A DNA stretch of 64,000 bases, from positions 40,422,860-40,486,859 of the forward strand of contig CM053796.1 of the NCBI GenBank assembly GCA_028671895.1, written 5' to 3'. Below are positions 1 through 11,345 of this stretch, in pieces. Every line of letters starts with the position of its first letter. Positions within the stretch are counted from its first letter, which is position 1. Made by a program: the position numbers and the translations under genes. The notes under the pieces were generated by a model. The model ran no database searches and was not told the origin of the DNA. It worked only from the letters and a program-made list of their open reading frames with translations. The stretch is from Oenanthe sinensis (Eukaryota > Streptophyta > Magnoliopsida > Apiales > Apiaceae).

Positions 1-853
1 CTAAACCTCCTTGCTTGTAATGGACAAGTATATCTCTTTTGTTGGCGAAGTCATGATCCACTGCTAAACATACAAACTCATAATCATTTTCACCTGGAAG
101 GTTTTCAAAGCAGCCATCACTAGTCCTCCTTTCTAGCAGCTTAAGTCTGATAGGTATTTACTCTGAAGGAGGATATCAGTCTCGTAATTGTTTGAAGATC
201 CTTATTAGTACATTATCTATGTTAATCATCTGTAATAGTAATGCAACTATCTCAGGATCCAATGAGCCTGGAGTGCGGGGGAATCGTAAACGGTCTATTG
301 CTTCCTGGCCATCATATATATAGAACTGAGCATATTTGGGTGTGCGGCTGTCTAGCGTGAACAAACAACCCATATTGTGATATACATGATTATTAACGCA
401 AAAAATGTATGGACCTGAACCATTGTTGATTGTCTCATCCACGCTACCACCAAAAGAGTACATTGCAAAAATGTTATTGTACATCCGACAATTATTGTGA
501 AACCCTAATTCTCTTCTGCCAGTGCCACCTAGTAACTCTGCTAATTCTGGTAGGGCCGGCTGAAGTGGTGGGAGCTCAACTTTTCCCTTGCCACAACAAA
601 TGATGTAACCATTAGGACCAGGGCCAACATGTCTGCCTGCTAATTCAGCAGCCCACACAGCTACCCCATAATACCCACATACATGATCCTGGGTCCCAAT
701 GTCCAGTATTGTATTGGTGGAAGCTGCAAGCAAGAGAAACAGATATAAGTACTGATAAGAAAATGCCTTGAAGAGAATGTAAAGAGGTTATATGCTTACC
801 AAAATCTTGCTTCTTCTGGTCGATGTGGTTACGCCGCCGCGAGGACTCTGGAC
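1..853 (-). pseudogene. Helitron replicase/helicase N-terminal region, frameshifted
   Basis: This encodes the region upstream of the Rep (HUH) domain in plant Helitron proteins. Recognisable blocks include GPNGYIICCGKGKVELPPLQ, NNCRMYNNIFAMYSFGG, VNNHVYHNMGCLF and FKQLRD. An exon at 853-800 (acceptor TTTTCAG, donor GTAAGC) joins in frame across a short intron to a second exon starting at 723 after TTGCAG, giving ...KKQDF-ASTNTILDIGTQ. Reading stops at 176. Homology resumes in another frame from about 150 to the left edge (block LPGENDYEFVCLAVDHDF), so at least one frameshift is present. The Rep and helicase domains are outside the window. The ORF start near 733 is a TTG inside the splice acceptor, not a real start codon. 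Confidence 0.75.
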
Positions 854-1109
854 CTGAAAATGGCAGGCAAACAAAGATTTTTCAAAGCATATATGATAAT
901 TCTCAAAGAAATATATACGCAGCACCAAGCTTGACATGGCTATATTTTATGGAATGCAATTGCTAATTAACATGTCCTAGACAGTTCAAAAAAGTACACA
1001 TATAGATGGTAATGTCACTAAGGAGCTTCCACAATCGTTTGAAAATGTAAAAGACTAACACGGGCTGACCTGAATAAAATTTTTGCCTTTGGTCGGTTGT
1101 AAGAGAAGG

Positions 1110-2371
1110 GAGGTCATAATGGAATGAAAGGTCAAAATGGTTAGGCCGGAAGAGAATAATGAGGGATTAGAAAGAAGATGAAAGCAAAAAAGATGCTAGT
1201 GGAAGCAGAAGATAGATAATACTAGTGAGCTATAATGCATACTTGGGGAGAAAATAGTGTAAATTTCATTTCATTCCCACTTCATCCCATCAGACCAACT
1301 GAATGCAAATCAAGAAATATGAATATATGAAATAAACACAAACATAGTAACAACAATTACGAGCACAAATGACAATAACAACTAAGAAACATGTATACAT
1401 ACTGCTCATTTTAGAAGTTAAAATTGACAAATGATCATTAAGCTCATCTGAACCTAGACACTCATAACCGAAAAGCAAACATAATGTTCTACAAGGACTT
1501 GTTTAATTGGGTTAAGGGATAACTGTCTGACACCACTCCGTCCATGGGATTTAACAGTGATGTGATATCATGTCCCAGCAATGCGGCTGCTAACGTGGTG
1601 CTTTAAAATTTACAAATTGATTCATGACAAAAAATAATTAAAGTTTGTTATGATATTATTTTTAAAAAATATATATTATTATATAATATTTTTTATTTAT
1701 TGCTCAAAATTAATTTGTTAGCCTTTAAAATTTTAAACTAAGATAAGATTTAAGAGACGGGTCATAGGAAGGCCTGTTTATTCGTGAAAATTGGAAAAGG
1801 ATACGAAAACATATATGCATTTTCAAGCATAATGAAGAGCTGAGATCCGATACCAAGACCATGAACTTGACACAAAACTTTCATGCATTTTTAAGCATAA
1901 TTAATTGGCACATCGCATTCATATATAACAGGAACAAACATATGAGTGCATGTTTCATGATGCTCCATGTTTGAGGTCATAATGGAATGAAGGGTCAAAA
2001 TGGTTAGGCTGGAAGAGGATAATGAATATCATAACAGGAGCAGACATATGAAACACTTATAAACTGTGCCTATATGCAGAACATTTGCCAATACAGACAC
2101 CGATCAAGATAAACAATCACAATTAAATTAAAATACAAGATTCGAGAATAATGAATATCAACCAAAATGTGTACAAATTAAAACGAAGCTATACCATTTT
2201 AAAACATGCATAGTGTCATATGCTTGCAATATGAAGAGCTGAGACCCGATACTAAGTCCATGAACTTGACACAGAACTTTCATGCATTTTCAAGCATAAT
2301 TAATTGACACATCACATTCATACAAAACATGAACAGACATATGAATGCATGTTTCATGATGCTCCATGTTT
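1110..2371. repeat. Direct repeats inside the Helitron leader
   Basis: A block of about 140 bp at 1831-1972 (beginning ATGAAGAGCTGAGA, ending CATGATGCTCCATGTTT) recurs at 2230-2371 with scattered substitutions. A second block of about 50 bp at 1110-1160 (GAGGTCATAATGGAATGAA) recurs at 1973-2025. The two repeats are interleaved, as expected from local duplications inside a noncoding transposon leader. No coding function is suggested. Confidence 0.7.
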
Positions 2372-3080
2372 GGTGAGACTGAGGAAGTGAACAGGAACAA
2401 AAGCACACCGGCTGTATGTTGACGGTTGCGTTGTTGTTTAGCCAAGCGGTGTGCCTCGATGACCTCCTCTGTGACAACAATCCTAGGTCTGCCTCACTTT
2501 CGTGTACACTGATCCATGGAAGAACAGTAGACCCTTTATATGAATGATTAGGCGCCTTACTAACCCACCATACCGAGACACAGAGTAGCAAAGGACACCG
2601 ACAAGGTGGACATCGATGGGCAAAGAAAACACCCCGCTCAGGACAAACAAAAGACACCGCTCAAGACAGCACACTTCAGGGCAAACCAGGAGTCAGATAT
2701 AAGCTGGGATTTCATAATGCTATAGGCAGGATATAATTGTAATTCTTTATAATTGAGGCAGGGTAAAATTGTAAAATCACATGACATTGGCTCATGTTAG
2801 CCTATTATATATATAATAGATAATAGATTTTGATTTAGTTTGACTCTACCTAACCCTATATGCTATGTGGCATGTGTGGGCCTAGTTCAAGTGTCACTAC
2901 CATGTAAAAAAACACAGAACAAAATCAAATGCTAATACTGATCAAAATTGTACTTTAAGATAAAAATAACTTTTTTTAAGTTTACTCAAATAGACTCTTT
3001 CGCAAATTTTATATAATATTTGCATGTAATATATACTACATGCAGCAAACACACACAGTTAGATTGTATGCATAATCATG

Positions 3081-3155
3081 CAGAAAAGTTACCGTTTCCC
3101 CAATAAGAAAAGCAACCCCAGAGTCAAGTAGTCCATCCAACCCCATACGTAATTA
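3081..3155 (-). pseudogene. Relic of a third PLAC8 gene, exon 1
   Basis: On the minus strand the stretch CTCTGGGGTTGCTTTTCT followed by GGGGAAACGGTAACTTTTCT matches exon 1 and the donor site of the gene at 6080-7240 (LWGCFSDCGN, then GT). An in-frame TGA precedes the LWGC block, and the Cys of SDCGN has become Trp. No exon 2 to 4 is visible between here and the Helitron end at 2820. It is therefore a dead fragment of a tandem paralogue, possibly disrupted when the Helitron arrived. Confidence 0.6.
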
Positions 3156-3467
3156 CTATTAACTAAGTAAACAATATGGATAGAGCTAGAGTTAATTACG
3201 TATGCATAATCCCCTGTAATTTAGTTAATTACGTATGCATAATCCACCAAGCATCACTAATTCACTAATCCATTTCAGTACATGAAATAAAACGCTTCTC
3301 CATCATTTATTATATAACTTAGCGTTTATATTACACAAGTCTAGGCATATAGCTATGAATATATAAATAATAATCAAGCTATGTACTGCATACACAACAT
3401 TTTGTTCGCAATCCAAACATTTCCAATTCATCAAAATAATAATCAAACTATGTAACTGCCTTCAACT

Positions 3468-4260
3468 TCATCGGCTCATTCCTCCTTGAGGCATTGGTGC
3501 CATAGTTACTCCTCGGTTCTGTTTTTCCATATTTCCTTTCCATCCTGTACAAATTATTCACATAACCTAGCTTATTGGTATATAACATTCAAAATATATA
3601 TAAGGTTAAATTATAGTGAGAAAGCCTACCCAGAGACACGTCGTATCCTCGGATACGAAGCTCACGGTGTTCTTGACACAATGCACATAGGCCGCAAAAT
3701 AAATGAACCAAACAATCATCACAAGGACTTTTCTTCAGCATGTATTGCTTTCTCATCTTAGACCGATATAAGCATGCAATTAAGCATCCGCACCCAGTAT
3801 AACACCCTATCAGTGCATGTACGGCACAAGCTCTACCGCATGCTGCAAAATCGAACCACAAGTAGAAATAAATTTATACGTATAAACATTATATGACCAT
3901 CGATGAGCAGCCTGATTATCAATAAAATGACATATATGCATCTTTATACTTACATGTATTTCCGTAATCCACAATCTCTGCAATTCGTCCAAAAGTAATG
4001 CAAGGGCAAAAACATGTTAAGCAACCTGAAAAAAACGGATTGCATGTAATAGAAGTTGGACGAATTTATGTATTTGATAGATTATTTATATTTAGCTTGT
4101 CAATATTTTATATCATATATATATATGCACTCCTAAGTACTCGTGCGATGTAACACGAAGATGATAAATAGAGTAGTGTAATACAGTTGGGAACATCCGA
4201 GAAGCAGCCGAAGAGACCGCTGGACCAGGGGGTAGGAGCACCGGAGGAGGCAGGATTCAT
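3468..4260 (-). CDS. PLAC8-domain protein (cell number regulator / PCR family)
   Basis: Four exons on the minus strand: 4260-4185, 4025-3954, 3842-3630 and 3544-3468. All introns are GT-AG and all three interrupt the frame in phase 1. The product is 145 aa. The domain is canonical: NCCLTCFCPCITFGRIAEIV near residues 25-45, then a Cys-rich hydrophobic stretch (ALIGCYTGCGCLIACLYRSK), then CDDCLVHLFCGLCALCQEHR and EL, with the family-type tail GVTMAPMPQGGMSR. Family members are small plasma-membrane proteins linked in plants to cadmium/zinc/calcium handling (PCR genes) or to organ size (FW2.2/CNR); which role applies cannot be decided here. The start is the ATG of MNPASSGAP, preceded by no nearby in-frame ATG. 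It lies in tandem with the gene at 6080-7240. Splice sites were predicted by eye, but the frame closes perfectly (438 bp). Confidence 0.88.
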
Positions 4261-6079
4261 GATCAGTTAACTGAAAAATAAAATTAGCTAGCTTAATACT
4301 ACACCAAACATATATAATAAATTATTGAGGAAAAGTTGTTTGTAAATGCTATATGGAGATAGCGAGATGCATGCGCATGTATATATATTACACTCGTATC
4401 GTACACAATGCATTTCGATCGGAACTAATTAATTAGCTAATGTCTTGATCAGACCTAACACGTACGCCCGACATACATGTGAAATAAGAACTAGGTTTAT
4501 AATTATGTTTCATGAAAAAATCGAAAGGTATAGTTCAATATATAGTGGGTTTACTTTTATTATTCTTATCTTCGTCTTTTTCAATAGTGGGATTTATCGA
4601 ATGTCACACCATTGTGTCTATTTGCGCCTCAATTTTAATAATGGCACGACTTTCTTTTGCATGGACTTATCCTATAGTCATAGCTGTCGAATTATTAGTG
4701 GACTTCTAAATATTGTTACTTTTTTGAAAGAATAAATATTTTTTACTTGATGGCCGTTTTTGAAATGTATGGGTATCGTAAATATCTTCTACCACGTTGT
4801 AATAATAGACTGCTATGAATTTCATTATCACCAACCACTAAACCATGCAAATATCGAATACCTTGATTGATTTGTATGGACGAGTCCACAAGGATAATTA
4901 TGTAAATGAGCTCCAACAATATCCTAGTTACTAATTTTCTAAATCATTAGAATATTTTCAAATTTAACAGATATTTCAGAATAAAATTTTCATTTTTCTC
5001 ATTTTTCTCACATCTTTTCTCTTTCCTCCTTTTCAAGAATAATTATATTCAAATTTATTATTATTAAAATAATAAAAAATGAATATAAGGAAGATTTATT
5101 GGAGTTAACATACAAAATACATTACCTAAAACACTAGAACTTATTATTTTATAATATTTATATAAAACCAACTAGAACACGGTTGAATTTGCACTGAAGA
5201 GATTGCATGTAGGTATATTTTATGACAAATATTAGGTACCCAAAAATTATTTTAATGCTAAGTTGTCACATGTGTAATTGATAATTTTCCTAATAATAAT
5301 ATGAGATCATGTTCATGTGCATATATATAAGTTACGAATCAAAACAAGCCATATATATCATCATAGTTCATTTAGGAAAAAATTGAGATTATTTTTCAGA
5401 ATACCTAACATTGCTCATATTTTATATTTATATATTCTTCCTTCCGTCTGGCATCGAAAAAAAAGTGACTCAAGTGAAATAAAATAAAATAATTATTATT
5501 ATATGTATATTTATCAAAAGAAAGCTGGCATTAACTATTTTGATGAAAAAGTTTGACGAGATTAATAAAAACAACAAAAAGTCGTGTACTACAAATTCTC
5601 AAAATTAAAACATCAACTTCAAACCACATGATCACTTGATTATTTATGTTGAGCTTTGCATTTTATTATTGTCCTAATTAATCTCCGCTTGATTATCGTC
5701 ATTCACTTCGCCTATCCCGGTGCCTTTTTCTTTCTTTTAATTCATGTACATCTTATTGATCAGGACAAATTTTTCCAGTACATATAAGATCATCTGATAA
5801 AGAACACTCTGTAACTTAATTAGGCATGAGAATTAAAAAGTATATCAAATTCAAAAACTATCAACAATATTATTACAATGCAAAGCTCATAATACAAATA
5901 CAAAACCAAATTCTAGCTGAAAATAGTCTCACACAACTTAGCATCAATTAACAAGAACATATAGCTAAATATTTTGATAGATAGCTTGAACACAGTACTA
6001 AACACGAAATTAACACACACATATATATCCAGGCATATATACATAGGTCGATCGATCTCCCGGTTGGTTATCTGCTTGA
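4261..6079. other. Intergenic spacer; one short unrecognised ORF (4512-4709, +)
   Basis: This AT-rich spacer lies between the two PLAC8 genes and contains the promoter of the 3468-4260 gene. The only frame worth naming is 4512-4709 (+), 65 codons, starting MKKSKGIVQYIVGLLLLFL. It could form two membrane spans. I recognise no family and see no supporting splice or promoter signal, so it may be chance. Around 5437 a TTCCTTCCGTC motif resembles a Stowaway MITE end, but no partner end was found. Confidence 0.3.
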
Positions 6080-7240
6080 TCAGTACTGTTGTTCCTGATG
6101 ATCGTTCAGATTATCGTTGTTCTGCTGATTGTTCGTTGTGTCCGTCTGAGTCATCATTTGACCTATAGGTGCATTAGTAGCACCAACCCGGGGCTGGTTT
6201 AGATCCCATCCTGAACAGTGAAATCATAAAATTAGATTGTAATTGAAATAATTAATTAACCAATTAACACGTACACTAGCTCTGGATACCCCTCATCACT
6301 TGTCTTAATTAAGAACATGGTACTATATATTAAACCCACACAGACAAACACACATCTAATTTAATTCGTCATTCGGTATCCTTTATATTATTCATCAGTT
6401 ACTTTATATATGTGTTCCATTTTTTCCCCAATATTCTGTCTGATATGTTTCTGTACACGTACATTATCTTCACAATATGTACAATATATTATATTTATAG
6501 TTAAAATTTAAAATTTGAACTCGAATAAAATGTATGAAATCTTCTTTTAGATCAAATATTAACAATATTGTAGTCAGAGTTAATTAGACGATCGAAATTC
6601 GAACATGATCATCAGGATAACCAGCTAGCTAGCAAAATGTATGGGATGTCGTAACAAATAGTTTACCAACGGCCATGTTAAATCCACGGGCCTGGAGCTC
6701 ACGATACTCTTGACATAAAGCACATGGCTCGCAACAGAAATGAACCAGACAGTCTGCGCAACCACAAGGGGATGGAGGTAGATTGTACATATATCTCAGC
6801 TTGGAACGCGAAAAGCAAGAATACAAGCAGCATCCGCATGTAAAATACAGTAGGAGTGCATAAATTTTCCCACCATTAAAACAAGCTGCACATATTACAA
6901 ATACTCATTAGACATTAATTCAAATGTATCATTATCAATATATATATAGTTAATTATGTAAGCTATACATGCAGTAATATACTTACAAGTCTTTCCCTGA
7001 TCAACGATATTGGCAATCTGTCCAAAAGTAATGCATGGACAAAATAGTGTGGTGATACCTGCAATACGAATGTACGTATAATTAATTAGTTGATAAGCAT
7101 ATATTACAGAATATATAAAGTGTATAAATTCATGTAGAAAAGTAAGAAAAATTACAGTTTCCACAATCAGAAAAGCAACCCCAGAGGCTGGTTTTCCATT
7201 CTCCAGCAGGTATTTGATTCTGGCCTTTAGGCTGTTGCAT
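6080..7240 (-). CDS. PLAC8-domain protein, second tandem paralogue
   Basis: Four exons on the minus strand: 7240-7156, 7058-6987, 6885-6667 and 6210-6080. All introns are GT-AG, and all phases match the 3468-4260 gene; exon 2 is the same length (72 bp). The product is 168 aa. Landmarks are MQQPKGQNQIPAGEWKTSLW at the N-terminus, then NCITTLFCPCITFGQIANIV, a hydrophobic Cys-rich segment (ALLLYFTCGCCLYSCF), CGCADCLVHFCCEPCALCQE and YRELQARGFN. The canonical CC pair before CPC is CI here. The C-terminus differs from its neighbour: a polar Gln/Asn/Asp-rich tail ending HQEQQY instead of GGMSR. Probably a plasma-membrane protein of the CNR/PCR family. The 507-bp spliced frame closes cleanly; exon edges are by eye. 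Confidence 0.88.
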
Positions 7241-7546
7241 GATGTAATTAATTAATGTATTTATTTATATATAAAGTATAAACCTAGCTACTAGCTCTTC
7301 TCAGTTAGTTCTGTATATGGCTATCATCCTTCCCTATCCAAGACATGTATTTATATACGCACAATCCAGAGCTTAAACTACACATGCACACATAGCAGGA
7401 AGGAGAGATGACTTTGACTGCATGATGAGGCGACTACAGCTTTTTTAACTGCTCAGGTGAAACGTGCATAAATTGACGAGTATTGCTTGAGCTAGTATAT
7501 CATTGCATTAATATTGGAAATTAAATAAATATACGCCCCAACAAAC

Positions 7547-7570
7547 ATATATATATATATATATATATAT
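7547..7570. repeat. (AT)n microsatellite
   Basis: About 12 uninterrupted AT repeats about 300 bp upstream of the PLAC8 gene at 6080-7240. Length polymorphism is likely. Confidence 0.9.
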
Positions 7571-7689
7571 CAGGAATCAATTTTCAATGAACACTGTCAA
7601 TTTTCAATGACTTTTCTCAGTAATTAGCTCTATGGTTGACATCGATCCGATGATAAAATAGGAAATTATACTCTATTTACAAATAGTAG

Positions 7690-9252
7690 CAAGGAGAGAT
7701 GACTTTTCTCCCAACAAGTGGAAATGAAAATATGCATAATAAGTACGTCATTGAAATAATGGTGGACAGTAATTTTATCCCAACAAACATCACCAATCAT
7801 TTTTTAACGAAAAGACAAGCAATTGGGCGGGTGTTACTTTTGAATAACTCAATTCCGGTTTATCTAAAATCACTAATATGAATCCATCGAATTACATGTT
7901 CAGATAAATTTGACGGGAGCGGATATAGTCATAAATTTCGTGCATTTTATTGATTTTTTTTTGTTATAATTACATGTAGGTGGGTTGTAAGTATATTTTC
8001 AACTGTATTAAGAACTGACACATAAAAGTGAACATGTAGGTGTGTTGTAAGTATATTGTCAAAGCATTCCTCAGTTTGAACAAAGTTTATTTGTATTTTG
8101 TTAAACGGTATGTTAATACTGTGGCTCATCAATTTGCTAAGACATCATATATGTACCCCGATCAAATTTCCCATAGGAGTTCTGTTCCTATATATTGATT
8201 TGAAGAATTGTATTTTAGTTGATTTATCAAATTAATAAATCAACTCATTCCGTCAACTGACACAACTTAGATGAATTTTTATCAAATTTTAATCTAACAA
8301 AGTCTTGTATATATTTTCATATTTTCTTCTCTTTCGCTTTAAGGTTTGTACTAAAGTAAAAATATCAAATATTTTCGTAATGAAAAACTTACAAATTAAA
8401 CATATATATTAATTATAATTCCCCAGTTTGTTTTGTCCATACTATTAGTATATACTAATTATTCAGTATTCCCTACGTCCAGTTTATTTTGTTTATTAAT
8501 TAAAAACATAATTTTAGTTATTTATTATTATTAAATTTCATTCCAATATTTAAACTTAAATGATACGGTTTTCATAAGAGTTTGATATATTTAAAGCTTA
8601 ATTTATTATAATTAGAGAATATAAACAAAATTTTAAATAAAAATTAAAAAATGCGATTATGAATGGTGGGAGTATTTTTATATTATGTTTTAGGGCCTCT
8701 TTAACCTTGGTTTATTAGATGTGATATCAAATAATATAAATTATAAATATTTTCTAAAATATTTATTATGTAAAGAACATCTTGACACCTATTAACTAAA
8801 ATATTTATGTATCATAACCGTACAAGTTTTAGAAGATATATAAAGCATGTGATACTCCTGTCTATTATTCCTTTTAGCAAAATTTTTAGAAAATCACGTT
8901 TTATTGACTTTATTTGTTAAATGGTTATTTATGTTGAGTAAAATTTTAACTAATAATATAATTACCATTATTCACCCTTCTTTTTAGGTAAAATTTTAAA
9001 TTATTATTTCATATCATTTTAATTATTCATTTTAACTATTATTAATGTTCTAACGGTTAGTTATAAGTCTTATATATATTATCTCCCCTTAAATTTCTCT
9101 AACTTTTCTTGTGATCTCGTTTACGCGTACGAAAATAAAAAATAGATCAATTAAGTGCAACTAACTAACCACTAATGACATCTAAAAGCATAGTACTGTT
9201 TTCGTGAGAGAGTGAAGATCATTAAGAAGAAGTGATCAAGTGTGTATATTGT
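7690..9252. repeat. Segment duplicated again at 43575-46640
   Basis: Spacer upstream of the PLAC8 gene. Three blocks recur in the second half of the window. Block C (about 7800-8460; marked by GACAAGCAATTGGG and TAATTCCCCA) recurs around 44740-46140. Block A (8866-9120; TTGTGATCTCGTTTA at its end) recurs at 43575-43832. Block B (9121-9252; ACGCGTACGAAAATAAAA) recurs at 44167-44292 and more diverged at 46480-46630. The order here is C-A-B. No genes were recognised within it. Confidence 0.7.
8467..8674. mobile_element. Stowaway-like MITE
   Basis: The left end, TA then TTCCCTACGTCCAG, faces an inverted right end whose reverse complement begins TACTCCCACCATTC; both resemble the Stowaway (Tc1/Mariner) terminus CTCCCTCCGT. 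The element is about 204 bp between TA dinucleotides, AT-rich, with no coding capacity. Confidence 0.5.
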
Positions 9253-9614
9253 TATCCAATCGTCTCACTCTTATTATTTCTAATGACATCTTTGGCATAT
9301 TACTGTTTCCTGCATACTCTCACTCTTATTATCGAATCGTTTCTATTGTTATTCAAAGTATTCAAGAGAGTATAAATCATGATGTATTAGACGTTGAATG
9401 TAAATAGTTTTGTGATAAATTTGTTGTGATTTGTTTTTTTATGTTAGATCTTTAAATTATATAAGTGATGGTCTATTATTTTTTAGATGAAAACACATTC
9501 AATTTAGGTAAAAGAATAAATTAACATTTTTTTATTCTTTATTATAGATAATGTCTTTTTGAAAAATCAAAATAGTTTCGATTTTTAATAATTTAATGTC
9601 TTTTCTAAAATTTC

Positions 9615-9765
9615 TAATAAAGCTCGTATTCATACTAAACTCGATCGTATTCAAAATAAAGCTGACCGCATTCATATTCATACTAAACACGATCGTATTC
9701 AGAATAAAACTGACCGCATTCATACTAAACTCGATCGTATTCATAATAAACCAGTTGGTTTTGAG
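9615..9765. repeat. Tandem repeat, about 45-50 bp unit
   Basis: About 2.7 copies of a unit containing CGATCGTATTCA...AATAAA...CTGACCGCATTCAT. The repeat creates repetitive open frames on both strands (for example NTIEFSMNAVSF), which I regard as artefacts of the repeat. Confidence 0.75.
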
Positions 9766-9948
9766 TGATCGAGTTTAATAAATCAAAAACTTTTCTGTAG
9801 TAAATTTCACTGTTCGAGCCGTCGATTCTAAACTCTATTCCTTCCTCGTAGTGATTTAGATCAATCAATCAGTGTAACCTGGTAGCTAGTTTTTTTTATA
9901 GTGTAATACTAATGTTATATTGATTGGCCAAGAAAGATCGGTACCCTA

Positions 9949-10554
9949 TGAAACCTTTTAAATTTTGATGATCACACTGTTAACAAGCTGAAAGCTTGTA
10001 TATGATATAAAATAGCAAGTTGGTATATATGTACTAACATGGTTTTGCAGGTATTAGCTTACTGATATGTCTTATCAGTATAATTTGGTTAAGTACATTG
10101 ACAGCAAGCTGAAAGCAGGAAAACAGATCGTTTCACCAAGATGACAGCATGGAATTATTCTGTATCGGCAAGCTGGCACTGGAAACGCAGGAACTGTTTG
10201 GATATACAAGGAAGTCCGAATTTTATGGAGATTTTGTAGGATCTTACTTGTACGAGTTTATCTAATATATATATGGTTATATATTAGATTAAAGCTCAGT
10301 TTTACTTATTCAAACATATTTTATTATTCAAATTAGTTTTCCTATTTAATAGGAGTTGGAGTTTGACTAAACTTTATCTTCTAAAACCAACTCTTATCTA
10401 TATATCTAAACTTATATTGAGACTGATTTCAAACGTTCCTATTATCCGTTTATCCTCAATATACGTAGGTTTGAATATCTATATTTGTATTATCTTAACC
10501 AATTCGAATGTTGTAATTCCAACGTTAATTGGCTTTATTAATTCGAATGTAGTA

Positions 10555-10608
<54 letters not shown>

Positions 10609-10731
10609 GTATGTATATTGCTTCTCTTTTAACCAAGTGAAGATATACTGATTTGCAAAAAAATATACACACATCTTCTCAAACTCAAATCTTTCTTAGA
10701 TAACATTTTTGAGCTCTAGTATTCTATATAG

Positions 10732-10793
<62 letters not shown>

Positions 10794-11289
10794 GTGAGGA
10801 GCTTATAATTTGAGTTGTAATTCATTCAATTGTAATCGTTTGGTTGTAATCAAGTTGTGGCTGGATTGCTAGGCTTGTGAAATAGGGTTCAAGGGAACTA
10901 GATGCTAGAGAAGGCTGTACTAGGGTAGTATAGTGCTTAGAGGGCAGATTAGTTCAGTGGAACAGGGGTTTCAGCAAGCTAGAATCAGTTGTAAGGGATA
11001 AAGGGTCGAATATTATTATAATCTGTAATCGTGGTTTGATTTGATTAATAATATTTTCTCTTACCAGTTGGTAAGGGACCAGGACATAGACCATAGGGGA
11101 TTAGGGGTCGAACCTGGCTAAAAGATCTTGTGTTATTCACTTTCTCTGTACTGCATTGCATATAACAGCTAGCTGACAGTGTCTGTTGATCAATCTTAGC
11201 TAGCTGACATGTTTAATAACTTGGTAAAATTAAAATCGGTCATTGTTAGCCATAACACCTATTCACCCCCCTCTAAGTGTGCATTTTCA
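9949..11289 (+). repeat. 5' LTR of element A
   Basis: Starts TGAAACC and ends TTTTCA immediately before the primer-binding site; 1341 bp. It matches the 5' LTR of element C (48209-49443). It is longer because two (TA)n tracts have expanded, at 10558-10606 and 10733-10792. The motif CAAGCTGA recurs near the 5' end. Confidence 0.9.
10558..10792. repeat. Two (TA)n microsatellites inside the 5' LTR of A
   Basis: Pure TA tracts at 10558-10606 and 10733-10792. Element C has only short TA runs at the equivalent positions (around 48798 and 48935). The ancestral LTR therefore probably had a TATA-type promoter run here that expanded after insertion. Confidence 0.85.
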
Positions 11290-11291
11290 TT

Positions 11292-11303
11292 TGGTATCAG
11301 AGC
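11292..11303 (+). other. Primer-binding site of A (initiator tRNA-Met)
   Basis: TGGTATCAGAGC, complementary to the 3' end of plant initiator tRNA-Met, two bases after the LTR end. Identical motifs occur at 14294, 22078 and 49446. Confidence 0.95.
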
Positions 11304-11345
11304 AAGCTATACTAATATCTTCTGTAACAGGAAAGTATAGAACAG

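Larger units (their letters stand above)
1..2820 (-). mobile_element. Helitron, 5' portion (runs off left edge)
   Basis: A Helitron lies on the minus strand. Its 5' terminus is placed at 2820, where the minus strand reads TC followed by TATTATATATATAATAGG and the flanking base is A. This fits the family rule of insertion between A and T with a 5'-TC end. A noncoding leader of about 2 kb follows, then a protein fragment (853 to 1). The 3' CTRR hairpin end is outside the window. The exact 5' base is uncertain because a second TC lies eight bases further out. The leader contains internal direct repeats but no coding frame I trust. Confidence 0.6.

Noticed and set aside
2280..2657. 125-codon minus-strand frame in the Helitron leader
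   Set aside because: Overlaps a second frame, has no similarity to Helitron proteins and lies in repeated noncoding leader.
4445..4735. 96-codon plus-strand ORF overlapping the 65-codon one
   Set aside because: Alternative frame of the same hydrophobic stretch; neither has independent support.
5974..6168. Plus-strand ORF at 5974-6168
   Set aside because: Lies opposite exon 4 of the PLAC8 gene and has no features of its own.
10363..10632. Open frame ending in IYIYIYIY
   Set aside because: Runs through a (TA)n microsatellite in the LTR of A.
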